From Streptomyces sp. ISL-11 (GTDB lineage Bacteria; Actinomycetota; Actinomycetes; Streptomycetales; Streptomycetaceae): DNA of 37,592 bases. The notes under the pieces were generated by a model. That model saw only the letters and a program-made list of their open reading frames with translations. It had not been told where the DNA came from and did not search any database. Positions 15,293 to 22,707 of the stretch are shown here, piece after piece. The translations under genes and the position numbers were made by a program. The first letter of the stretch is position 1. Each line of letters opens with the position of its first letter. The DNA is taken from positions 1-37,592 of the forward strand of contig NZ_JAGGOL010000044.1 in the NCBI RefSeq assembly GCF_018614525.1, written 5' to 3'.

Positions 15293-16282
15293 TCAGCCGC
15301 CGATCGCCGACATCGGGCGCTGGGGCTGGAGGAACGCCGGGTCGTCGAGCCCGGACCCCGCCTTCTTGCCGTGCATCGCCCGCATCCACAGGGCGGCGAT
15401 CTCCTCGTCCGGCGCGCCGGAGCGCAGTGCGCCGCGCAGGTCGGACTCCTCCCGCGCGAACAGGCACGTACGCACCTGTCCGTCGGCGGTGAGGCGGGTG
15501 CGGTCGCAGGCGGCGCAGAAGGGGCGGGTGACGGAGGCGATGACGCCGACCCGGGCGGGGCCGCCGTCGACGAGCCAGCGCTCGGCGGGGGCGGAGCCGC
15601 GCTCGGTGTCGCCCTCGGGGGTGAGGTCGAAGCGCGTGCGCAGGCTCGCGAGGATGTCCTGGGCGGTGATCATGCCGTCGCGCTTCCAGCCGTGCTGGGC
15701 GTCGAGCGGCATCTGTTCGATGAAGCGCAGTTCGTAGTCGTTCTCGACGGCCCAGGCGAGGAGGTCGGGGGCCTCGTCGTCGTTGTGGCCGGGCATCAGG
15801 ACGGCGTTGACCTTGACGGGGGTGAGGCCGGCGGCGCGGGCGGCCGCGAGGCCGTCCAGGACATCCTGGTGGCGCTTGCGGCGGGTCAGGGCCTGGAAGA
15901 CCTCGGGGCGCAGGGTGTCGAGGGAGACGTTGACGCGGTCGAGGCCGGCGTCGGCGAGGGCCCGCGCGGTGCGGCCGAGGCCGATGCCGTTGGTGGTCAG
16001 TGACATCCGGGGGCGGGGCCGGAGGGCGGCGCAGCGCTCGACGATGGAGACCAGTCCGGGGCGCAGCAGGGGTTCGCCGCCGGTGAAGCGGACCTCGGTG
16101 ATCCCGAGGCCGGTGACCGCGATGCGGACGAGGCGGACGATCTCGTCGTCGGTGAGCAGGTCGGGCTTGGCCAGCCAGCTCAGGCCCTCCTCGGGCATGC
16201 AGTAGGTGCACCGGAGGTTGCAGCGGTCGGTCAGGGAGACGCGCAGATCCGTGGCGACCCGCCCGTAAGTGTCGATGAGCAC
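15293..16282 (-). CDS. moaA: GTP 3',8-cyclase MoaA
   Basis: 329 residues. A radical-SAM enzyme that converts GTP to 3',8-cyclo-GTP, the first step in molybdenum cofactor synthesis. The SAM cluster motif CNLRCTYC has its Cys at residues 21, 25 and 28. The second cluster, which binds GTP, is in FCAACDRTRLTADGQVRTC near residues 255-275. The protein ends AIGG; the Gly-Gly tail is needed in known MoaA proteins. SAM-binding GGEPLLRPG is near residue 68. The GTG start at 16282 has GGGAGGGG 8 bases upstream. A 21-bp palindrome lies about 71-91 bases upstream of the start and could be an operator. Confidence 0.95.
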   Translation of the reverse strand: MLIDTYGRVATDLRVSLTDRCNLRCTYCMPEEGLSWLAKPDLLTDDEIVRLVRIAVTGLGITEVRFTGGEPLLRPGLVSIVERCAALRPRPRMSLTTNGIGLGRTARALADAGLDRVNVSLDTLRPEVFQALTRRKRHQDVLDGLAAARAAGLTPVKVNAVLMPGHNDDEAPDLLAWAVENDYELRFIEQMPLDAQHGWKRDGMITAQDILASLRTRFDLTPEGDTERGSAPAERWLVDGGPARVGVIASVTRPFCAACDRTRLTADGQVRTCLFAREESDLRGALRSGAPDEEIAALWMRAMHGKKAGSGLDDPAFLQPQRPMSAIGG

Positions 16283-16352
16283 GGCAGCGGCCCCTCCCGC
16301 GGACTGGAACGATGATGCGTTCGATGTTCCGCAGCGTACGCGATGGGTGTGA

Positions 16353-16373
16353 CGTTCAACAGTTCGTTGAACG
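16353..16373 (-). promoter_or_regulatory. palindrome upstream of moaA
   Basis: CGTTCAAC-AGTTC-GTTGAACG, an 8-bp perfect inverted repeat with a 5-base centre, AT-richer than its surroundings. It lies between the symporter stop and the moaA start, both on the minus strand. It could be a repressor operator for moaA or, less likely, a terminator for the symporter (no GC-rich stem, no U tract). Confidence 0.45.
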
Positions 16374-16409
16374 GTGCGTACGACCGAGGGGCCGCCGGTG
16401 TGCGGTGGG

Positions 16410-18053
16410 TCAGTGGGCGCCGTAGCCGGTGAGGGAGCGGACCTCCAGTTCGGCGTACTTCTCGGTGTCGGGCAGTTCCTTGGACAGCAGCGAGCCCAGC
16501 CAGCCGAGCAGGAAGCCGAGCGGGATGGAGACCAGGCCCGGGTTGGCGAGCGGGAAGTAGTCGAAGCTCATGCCGGGGAAGAGCGCCTTGGGGTTGCCGG
16601 AGAGGACCGGCGAGAAGATCACCAGGGTGACGGAGGAGATCAGTCCGCCGTAGATCGACCACAGGGCGCCCTGGGTGGTGAAGCGCTTCCAGAAGAGGCT
16701 GTAGAGGATCGTCGGGAGGTTGGCGGAGGCCGCGACGGCGAAGGCCAGGGCGACCAGGGCGGCCGCGTTGAGCCGGTGGGCGAAGATGCCCAGCGCGATG
16801 GAGACCGCGCCGATGACGACGGCCGCGCACTTGGCGGTGAGGATCTCCTCCTTCTCGCTGGTGCGGCCCCTGCGGATGACGTTGGCCCACAGGTCGTGGG
16901 CGAAGGACGCCGACGAGGCCAGGGTGAGGCCCGCGACCACCGCGAGGATGGTGGCGAACGCGACGGCCGAGATCACGGCGAGGAGGATCGCGCCGCCGGT
17001 GGAGCCGGCACCGCCGCCGATCTCCTGGGCGAGCAGCGGCGCGGCGGTGTTGCCGGACTCGTTGGAGGCGGTGATCGCCTTGGGGCCGACGAGGGCCGCG
17101 GCGCCGAAGCCGAGGGCGATGGTCATCAGGTAGAAGGCGCCGATGATGCCGATCGCCCAGTTCACCGACTTCCGGGCGGCCTTGGCGGTGGGCACGGTGT
17201 AGAAGCGGATGAGGATGTGGGGCAGGCCGGCGGTGCCCAGGACGAGGGCGAGGCCGAGCGAGATGAAGTTGAGCTTGGAGGTGCCGTCCTTGCCGTACTG
17301 GAGGCCCGGTTCCAGGAACGCCTTGCCACGGCCGCTCTGCTCGGCGGCCTCGCCGAGGAGGGCGGAGACGTTCCAGTTGAACTTGTTGAGCACCAGGACC
17401 GTGATCAGCAGGGTGCCCGCGATGAGCAGGACCGCCTTGACGATCTGCACCCAGGTGGTGCCCTTCATGCCGCCGATGGTCACGTAGAGGACCATCACCA
17501 GGCCGACCAGGCCGATGATCCAGCGGCGGGAGCCCTCGCCGGTGGCGCCGAGCAGCAGGGCGACCAGCGCGCCCGCGCCGACCATCTGGGCGAGCAGGTA
17601 GAAGATCGAGACGACGATGGTGGAGGTGCCGGCGGCGGTGCGTACGGGCCGCTGCCTGAGCCGGTAGGCGAGGACGTCGGCCATGGTGAAGCGGCCGGAG
17701 TTGCGCAGCGGTTCGGCGACCAGGAGCAGGGCGACGAGCCAGGCGACGAGGAAGCCGATGGAGTAGAGGAAGCCGTCGTAGCCGAAGAGCGAGATGGCGC
17801 CGGCGATGCCCAGGAAGGACGCGGCGGACATGTAGTCGCCGGAGATGGCCAGGCCGTTCTGGAATCCGGTGAAGGAGCGGCCGCCGGCGTAGAAGTCGGT
17901 GGCGTCCTTGGTCTGGCGGCCGGCCCAGACGGTGATGGCGAGGGTCGCGGCGACGAAGACCGAGAAGAGCGTGATGATCAGGGTGCGGTGCTCGCTCGCG
18001 GCGCCCGCGGCGAGCGGGTGGCCGAGCGCGAGGGCGGAGAGGGTGCTGGTCAT
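16410..18053 (-). CDS. cation/acetate-type solute symporter (SSS family)
   Basis: 547 residues from the ATG at 18053. Thirteen or so hydrophobic helices are visible. The N-terminal LITLFSVFVAATLAITVWAGRQTKDATDFYAGGRSF (abridged) and ISGDYMSAASFLGIAGAISL are the marks of the ActP/MctC branch of the sodium:solute symporters, which import acetate, propionate or pyruvate. The ATG overlaps the DUF485 gene stop (ATGA), so the genes are translationally coupled, the same pairing as yjcH-actP in E. coli. The substrate is inferred from that pairing. Upstream of the operon is a CRP-like palindrome. Confidence 0.9.
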   Translation of the reverse strand: MTSTLSALALGHPLAAGAASEHRTLIITLFSVFVAATLAITVWAGRQTKDATDFYAGGRSFTGFQNGLAISGDYMSAASFLGIAGAISLFGYDGFLYSIGFLVAWLVALLLVAEPLRNSGRFTMADVLAYRLRQRPVRTAAGTSTIVVSIFYLLAQMVGAGALVALLLGATGEGSRRWIIGLVGLVMVLYVTIGGMKGTTWVQIVKAVLLIAGTLLITVLVLNKFNWNVSALLGEAAEQSGRGKAFLEPGLQYGKDGTSKLNFISLGLALVLGTAGLPHILIRFYTVPTAKAARKSVNWAIGIIGAFYLMTIALGFGAAALVGPKAITASNESGNTAAPLLAQEIGGGAGSTGGAILLAVISAVAFATILAVVAGLTLASSASFAHDLWANVIRRGRTSEKEEILTAKCAAVVIGAVSIALGIFAHRLNAAALVALAFAVAASANLPTILYSLFWKRFTTQGALWSIYGGLISSVTLVIFSPVLSGNPKALFPGMSFDYFPLANPGLVSIPLGFLLGWLGSLLSKELPDTEKYAELEVRSLTGYGAH

Positions 18054-18430
18054 TCGCCGGCCTCCAGACGGGCGCGGAGGGCCTCGGCCTTGGGGTCGAG
18101 TTCGGCGGCGGCGTGCCGGGAGTACCACCAGGCGATCAGGAACGTGGTGAGGAACTGGCCGAGGCCGAGGACGAACGCGACGTTGATGTTCCCGATCACG
18201 GTCGTGTCCATGAACGCGCCCGCGTAGTTGGAGAGCAGGACGTACAGCAGGTACCAGGTGACGAAGGCGATGGTGACCGGGAAGGCGAACGAGCGCTGGG
18301 CCCGCCGCAGTTCACCGAATTCGGCGCCGGCCTGCACCTCGCCGAAGCGGTCGGGTTCGGCCGATGCGCCGGGCGGAGCGGGGCAGCCGGGGTCGTCCGG
18401 CCCCTGGGCTGCGGTTGGTGCGGTGTCCAC
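18050..18430 (-). CDS. DUF485 membrane protein (YjcH-like)
   Basis: 126 residues from the GTG at 18430, preceded by AGGAG at about 5 bases; an in-frame TTG at 18445 has no such signal. About 45 polar residues come first, then ELRRAQRSFAFPVTIAFVTWYLLYVLLSNYAG and VAFVLGLGQFLTTFLIAWWYSRHA, the two-helix DUF485 core (sequences abridged in description: helices at about 54-74 and 90-112). Proteins of this family accompany SSS-type carboxylate symporters; they are thought to be accessory subunits. Its stop overlaps the symporter ATG by 4 bases. Confidence 0.88.
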   Translation of the reverse strand: MDTAPTAAQGPDDPGCPAPPGASAEPDRFGEVQAGAEFGELRRAQRSFAFPVTIAFVTWYLLYVLLSNYAGAFMDTTVIGNINVAFVLGLGQFLTTFLIAWWYSRHAAAELDPKAEALRARLEAGE

Positions 18431-18473
18431 GGTCTCTCCTGACAAGGGGGTGCGAAGGCGCGAGCCGTTGTCT

Positions 18474-18489
18474 TGTGATTCGGATCACG
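18474..18489 (-). promoter_or_regulatory. CRP-like palindrome upstream of the DUF485-symporter operon
   Basis: TGTGATTCGGATCACG matches the classical TGTGA-N6-TCACA in 9 of 10 fixed positions and is close to the GTG-N6-GNCAC form reported for Streptomyces Crp. It ends 44 bases upstream of the DUF485 start. The acs-yjcH-actP operon of E. coli is CRP-activated, so regulation by Crp here is plausible but untested. Confidence 0.55.
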
Positions 18490-18503
18490 CATCGTAGAGG
18501 CAG

Positions 18504-18518
18504 GTCGCAGTATGCGAC
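18504..18518. promoter_or_regulatory. second palindrome in the symporter operon's upstream region
   Basis: GTCGCA-GTA-TGCGAC, a perfect 6-bp inverted repeat with a 3-base centre, 15 bases from the CRP-like site. It may be an operator for another regulator. The regulator is unknown. Confidence 0.35.
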
Positions 18519-18593
18519 AGGGGGTCGGTGGGCGAATTCCGCGCGAGCCGCCGTACGGGCGACACCGCCCGCCCGCGCCCTCGTTGACCTGGT

Positions 18594-18791
18594 GTGAGCG
18601 ACGCGCCACCTCCTCCCCCGCCGTCCCCCGGTCGACGACCGTTCGGGATCGTCAGGTTGACGGCGCCCATAGCGGCCGTGCCGACCGGTCGGCCGGCCGT
18701 GATTCCGCGCGCGGGCCGCTGGTACGGACCCCGCGTCCTGTTGCCGCCGCTGAGCATCGACACCTTGCGCGACGCCGGTCTGCCGCCGTGA
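18594..18791 (+). CDS. possible small protein, 65 residues
   Basis: GTG-started frame with GC3 like real genes: a Pro-rich start (SDAPPPPPPSPGRRPFG) followed by a mildly hydrophobic stretch (IVRLTAPIAAVPTGRPAV) and LLPPLSIDTLRDAGLPP. There is no good Shine-Dalgarno and no recognised family. It lies in the 548-base space between the DUF485 operon and the subtilase gene. It could equally be non-coding. Confidence 0.3.
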   Translation: MSDAPPPPPPSPGRRPFGIVRLTAPIAAVPTGRPAVIPRAGRWYGPRVLLPPLSIDTLRDAGLPP

Positions 18792-18978
18792 CGGAAGCTG
18801 GGAGTCCACTTCCATAAAAACTCTGACGGGACGTCATTTATGCGCCCGCGTCGGTCGCTGCCGGACTTTGTTCCGGCAATTCATTGCTCGGGGCCGGTGA
18901 TCGGCGCTAGCTTCACTCGTCATGTACCCGTCGCGCGTATCCATGCGCCCGGCGGTTTTCGGATGATGTGGAGAACCC

Positions 18979-20526
18979 ATGGCTCAGCTGAGCTCCAGAC
19001 GGCGCCACGCCCTGCTGGCCGTCCCCGTCGGACTGGCCCTCACCGCCTCGCTCGGCTTCCTGCCGGGCGCCGCGTCCGCCGCCCAGCAGGGCGCGACGGC
19101 CACGAAGGCCACGGCCACCACCGACGGCCCGCTGCTGTCGTACGTGATCAACACCGGGACCGACCGCGCCACCCTCGGCAAGGTGAAGAAGGCCGTCACC
19201 GCGGCCGGCGGGTCCATCGTGACGACGTACGACCGCATAGGCGTGATCGTCGCCCACTCGAAGAACCCGGAGTTCGCCAAGACGCTGCGCGCCGTGCCGG
19301 GTGTGCAGTCCGCGGGCGCCACCCGCACCGCGCCGATCTCCACGGCCGCCACCACGGACGTCGGCAAGCCCGAGAAGCTGAAGCTGCCCAAGAGCAGCGC
19401 CCTGGCCGCGGAGCGCTCGCTCGCCTCCGGCAAGGAGCCCCTGGAGGGCCTCCAGTGGGACCTGCCCGCCATCAAGGCGGACCAGGCGGCGAAGATCAAC
19501 CCGGGCAGCCGCAAGGTCACCGTCGGCGTCATCGACACCGGCGTGGACGACACCCACCCGGACCTCGCGCCGAACTTCTCCGCGAGCCAGTCGGCCAGCT
19601 GCGTCAGCGGCAAGGCCGACACCACGCCCGGCGCCTGGCGCCCGTTCGACCCGGACACGGACTACCACGGCACGCACGTCGCCGGCACCATAGCCGCGGC
19701 CCGCAACGGCGTCGGTGTGGCCGGTGTCGCGCCGAACGTGAAGGTCTCCGGCATCAAGGTCTCCACGGCCAAGGACAGCTTCTTCTACGCCGAGAGCGTC
19801 GTCTGCGCCTTCGTCTTCGCCGCCGACCACGGCGTCGCGGTGACGAACAACAGCTACTACGTCGACCCGTGGCTGTTCAACTGCGCCGACGACCCCGACC
19901 AGAAGGCGATAGCCGAGTCCGTCGGCCGCGCCACGAAGTACGCGCAGGGCAAGGGCATCGTCAACGTCGCCTCCGCCGGCAACTCCAACTTCGACCTGGC
20001 GGCCAAGGAGATCATCGACACCTCCAGCCCGAACGACACCACCCCGGGGTCGCGCAAGATCGACCCGGCCAAGTGCCTGGACGTCCCGGCGCAGCTCCCC
20101 GGTGTCGTCACCGTCTCGGCCACCGGCCCGAAGTCGCTCAAGTCGTTCTACTCCAACTACGGTTCGAACGTGATCGACGTGGCGGCGCCCGGCGGCGACA
20201 AGTACCAGGTGCCCGAGCTGCCCGCCAAGGACGGCCGCATCCTCTCCACGATGCCCGGCGGCGACTACGCCTACCTCCAGGGCACCTCGATGGCCGGTCC
20301 GCACGTGGCCGGTGTCGCGGCACTGCTGAAGAGCGCGCACCCCAAGTCGAGCCCGCAGGAGATCCAGTGGCTCCTCAAGGCGCAGGCGGACAACCCCGGC
20401 TGCTCGACGGCCCCGTACGACCCGGACGGTGACGGCAAGATCGACGGCGTCTGCGCCGGCACCAAGCACGTGAACAACTTCTACGGCTACGGCATCGTCG
20501 ACGCCCTGGACGCGGTCCAGGACTGA
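18979..20526 (+). CDS. secreted S8 family serine peptidase (subtilase)
   Basis: 515 residues. A signal peptide is visible (two Arg-rich residues blocks then LLAVPVGLALTASLGFLPG, cleavage near AASA-AQ at about 34). Residues 52-120 look like an inhibitor-I9-type propeptide (YVINTGTDRATLGKV...VPGVQSAGATRTAPI, abridged). The catalytic triad is Asp186 in GVIDTGVD, His233 in YHGTHVAG and Ser437 in GTSMAGPHVAG, with the oxyanion Asn in ASAGNSN. The C-terminus contains DPDGDGKIDG, a calcium-binding-like loop. Exported, self-processed endopeptidase, as common in Streptomyces. The ATG has GGAGAACCC upstream. A hairpin follows the stop at 20538-20574. Confidence 0.93.
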   Translation: MAQLSSRRRHALLAVPVGLALTASLGFLPGAASAAQQGATATKATATTDGPLLSYVINTGTDRATLGKVKKAVTAAGGSIVTTYDRIGVIVAHSKNPEFAKTLRAVPGVQSAGATRTAPISTAATTDVGKPEKLKLPKSSALAAERSLASGKEPLEGLQWDLPAIKADQAAKINPGSRKVTVGVIDTGVDDTHPDLAPNFSASQSASCVSGKADTTPGAWRPFDPDTDYHGTHVAGTIAAARNGVGVAGVAPNVKVSGIKVSTAKDSFFYAESVVCAFVFAADHGVAVTNNSYYVDPWLFNCADDPDQKAIAESVGRATKYAQGKGIVNVASAGNSNFDLAAKEIIDTSSPNDTTPGSRKIDPAKCLDVPAQLPGVVTVSATGPKSLKSFYSNYGSNVIDVAAPGGDKYQVPELPAKDGRILSTMPGGDYAYLQGTSMAGPHVAGVAALLKSAHPKSSPQEIQWLLKAQADNPGCSTAPYDPDGDGKIDGVCAGTKHVNNFYGYGIVDALDAVQD

Positions 20527-21206
20527 CGTCCCGCGGTGCGAGGGGGGCCGGGCCGGCGCGGTCCGGCCCCTCGCGTCGTCCGGCCGCTCCGCAGCAGCCC
20601 GTCGGCGAGCAGGAACTGGGCGGCCAGATAGGTCAGCATGATCCAGAACTGGGGTACGGGCGGCCGCGGCAGCCCGGCCAGGCCGCCCGCGATGAGCGTG
20701 TCCGACACCAGGAAGAGCAGTCCGCCCGCCCCGGCCCGCACCCCGGCGCGGCTCACGCCGAGCGCCATCGCCGTCAGCAGCAGGCTGTAGAGCGTCACCG
20801 GCACCCGCAGGTCCGCCTCCAGGCCGGGCCACAGCAGCGTCATCGTGGCGAGCCAGCCGGCCGCGTAGAGGGCGGCGAGCCCGTACGTACGGCGGCCGCC
20901 GGCCGTGCCGTGGCGGGCGCAGAGCAGCAGATAGCAGACGTGCCCGGCGGCGAAGGACCCCATGCCGAGCAGGAAGGCCGTGTCCCCGCCGACTTGCAGC
21001 AGGGTGTCGCCGCCGCAGCCGAGCAGCAGCGCGGCGGCGAGCGGCGGCGGTCCGCCGCGGGCGAGGGCGTACGCGGCGAGCAGCGGCATCAGCGCGGGCT
21101 TGGTGGCCGTCGCGACGGCGGATCCGGCGAGCAGCGCGCCCAGGTGGGCGGTGGCGAGGGCCGCGAAGGCGACGAGCAGCGCGGGAGCCGCACGGGGCCG
21201 TCTCAC
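20487..21206 (-). CDS. lysoplasmalogenase family (YhhN/TMEM86) membrane protein
   Basis: 239 residues from a GTG at 21206 that overlaps the stop of the upstream hydroxylase gene (GTGA), so the two are coupled. Eight or so hydrophobic helices with the YhhN signatures ATKPALMPLLAAYAL, LLLGCGGDTLLQ, FLLGMGSFAAGHVCY and LVSDTLIAGGLA. Members hydrolyse the vinyl-ether bond of lysoplasmalogens. The last 30 residues (TTRGAGPRRPGPPRTAGRQS onward) are unlike the family: they are read through the subtilase terminator hairpin and antisense to its last 13 codons. The functional protein may in effect end near LADGLLRSGR. Confidence 0.82.
   Translation of the reverse strand: MRRPRAAPALLVAFAALATAHLGALLAGSAVATATKPALMPLLAAYALARGGPPPLAAALLLGCGGDTLLQVGGDTAFLLGMGSFAAGHVCYLLLCARHGTAGGRRTYGLAALYAAGWLATMTLLWPGLEADLRVPVTLYSLLLTAMALGVSRAGVRAGAGGLLFLVSDTLIAGGLAGLPRPPVPQFWIMLTYLAAQFLLADGLLRSGRTTRGAGPRRPGPPRTAGRQSWTASRASTMP
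20538..20574 (+). terminator. terminator hairpin of the subtilase gene
   Basis: GCGAGGGG...CCGG pairs with CCGG-CCCCTCGC across a short GC loop, with a 2-base bulge, starting 11 bases after the subtilase stop. It lies inside the C-terminal coding part of the convergent lysoplasmalogenase-type gene. Confidence 0.6.
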
Positions 21207-22090
21207 GCGGCCCGCTCGTGGGCGGGGACCTCCACGCGCGGACCGGCCGGGGGTCGCTCCGGCTGCCACCCGGGGCCGCGGAAGACCCGCCCGGCCCGCT
21301 CCCGCCAGCCGCGGGCCGCCCGCAGGTCGCGCAGGATGGCCGCGTACTCGTGGGTGGCGACGCGCAGCGGGTTGTGGGTGTCGATGTTCTTCGTCAGGCC
21401 GTAGACCGGACGCTCGACCTCCGGTACGAACGAGCCGAAGAGCCGGTCCCACACGATGAGGATGCCGCCGAAGTTGCGGTCCAGATAGCCGCCTTGGGAG
21501 GCGTGGTGCACCCGGTGGTGCGAGGCGGTGTTCAGGACGTACTCGACGGGCCGGGGCAGCTTCCCGACCCGCTCGGTGTGCACCCAGAACTGGTAGACGA
21601 GGTTGACCGACGAGCAGAACGCCACGGCCGCCGGGTGCACACCGGCGGCGACCATCGGCACGTAGAACGGCCACACCGTCCAGGACGTCCACGGCTGGCG
21701 CAGCGCGGTGGTGAGGTTGAACTTCCGGCTGGAGTGGTGCACCACGTGGCAGGCCCACAGGATCCTGATGACGTGGTGGCCGCGGTGCGACCAGTAGTAG
21801 AAGAAGTCCTGCGCCAGGAGCATCAGGGGCAGCGTCCACCACAGCACGGGCACGCGCAGCGGGGTGAGTTCGTACACGGCGGTGTAGACGGCGACGATCG
21901 GGATCTTCCACAGGGTGTCGAAGACCAGGCTGCCCAGCCCCATGCCGATGCTCGTCGCCGCGTCCCTGGTCTCGTACCCGGCCGCTCCGTTCTCCTCGGC
22001 GGGGCGCAGCCGGTAGCTCACCAACTCCAGGGCGGTGAGCAGGAGGAAGGCGGGTATGGACCACAGCACGACGTCGGGAAGGTGCGGCAT
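21203..22090 (-). CDS. fatty acid hydroxylase / sterol desaturase family protein
   Basis: 295 residues. A membrane di-iron enzyme: His clusters SHRGHH (residues 101-106), HVVHHSS (115-121) and SHHRVHHAS (190-198) are the conserved iron ligands. Four or five hydrophobic helices surround them, starting PDVVLWSIPAFLLLTALELV. The family includes sterol desaturases, beta-carotene hydroxylases and alkylglycerol monooxygenase (AGMO/TMEM195). Its coupled neighbour is a lysoplasmalogenase-type protein, so an ether-lipid substrate is a reasonable inference. The ATG at 22090 has no clear Shine-Dalgarno. The C-terminal 35 residues are Pro/Arg-rich. Confidence 0.87.
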   Translation of the reverse strand: MPHLPDVVLWSIPAFLLLTALELVSYRLRPAEENGAAGYETRDAATSIGMGLGSLVFDTLWKIPIVAVYTAVYELTPLRVPVLWWTLPLMLLAQDFFYYWSHRGHHVIRILWACHVVHHSSRKFNLTTALRQPWTSWTVWPFYVPMVAAGVHPAAVAFCSSVNLVYQFWVHTERVGKLPRPVEYVLNTASHHRVHHASQGGYLDRNFGGILIVWDRLFGSFVPEVERPVYGLTKNIDTHNPLRVATHEYAAILRDLRAARGWRERAGRVFRGPGWQPERPPAGPRVEVPAHERAA

Positions 22091-22424
22091 GGCGGCACCA
22101 TAAGCGCGTCGGCGGGTGTGCCGCTAGGGGTGGGTTACCGCCGGGTACTGAATGGGGTTACCGGTGGTTCGCCCGCACCTGCCGGTACCGGCCTCGTGGA
22201 ACGGTCCCGGATCTGTGCGCCGATGCCGGTCGATCCCGCCGACAGGCGCGCGCCGTGGACCGGTGTCCACCTTCCGGGTGATGGGGGTTTCCCCGGCGCG
22301 GGCCGGCACGGCGAGGAGGTGACCGGCACGGCCTTCCGGCTCTTCCCGAACCCGTAGGCCGTGTCTGGCGGATCATGTGAGAGGGCGCCGCGGGCCGTGT
22401 CGGTCGCACCACCGCTGCGCGGCG

Positions 22425-22506
22425 GTGTCCTCAATCTCCCCCAGCTACCGCTGGGGGTGCCCCCGGACGGAGTCTGGGGGAGGTAGCTGGGGGAGATTGA
22501 GGACAC
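22425..22506. repeat. 25-bp perfect inverted repeat (dispersed Streptomyces type)
   Basis: Arms at 22425-22449 and 22482-22506 are perfect inverted copies, beginning GTGTCCTCAATCTCCC, around a 32-base loop that itself contains GGGGG/CCCCC segments. From memory, sequences with CCCCCAGCTACCGCTGGG are repeated many times in Streptomyces genomes, so this is probably one member of a dispersed palindromic family. Confidence 0.8.
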
Positions 22507-22693
22507 GCCCGCAGGGCGCCCCCGCCGCAGACGGCAAAGCGGCCCGCAGCCGAAGACCCACCGGACACGGCCTGCCGCCCATGCGCCGGAGTGGCGCGGA
22601 TCACTGCCGGCGAGCCGCTCGCCGACCTCGGCCGCCCCCTCCTGACCCCCTGTTACGGGCCCGGCCGGGAACCGCGCTGTCAGTGCGGGCCCG

Positions 22694-22699
22694 TATTCT
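22694..22699 (+). promoter_or_regulatory. possible -10 of the exonuclease gene
   Basis: TATTCT ends 8 bases before the ATG at 22708 and no Shine-Dalgarno is present, suggesting a leaderless or near-leaderless transcript. Confidence 0.45.
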
Positions 22700-22707
22700 C
22701 TGTGACC

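Larger units (their letters stand above)
22091..22707. other. 617-base intergenic region
   Basis: Divergent promoter region between the hydroxylase and exonuclease genes. It holds the long inverted repeat at 22425-22506 and a -10-like TATTCT at 22694. Open frames across 22124-22590 have no start signals or protein-like sequence. No RNA gene was recognised. Confidence 0.5.

Noticed and set aside
16374..18227. 617-codon open frame antisense to the symporter
   Set aside because: Gly/Glu/Asp/Val-rich translation typical of the antisense of a Streptomyces membrane protein gene.
18913..20832. 639-codon open frame antisense to the subtilase gene
   Set aside because: Antisense of a GC3-rich gene; low-complexity translation, no start signal.
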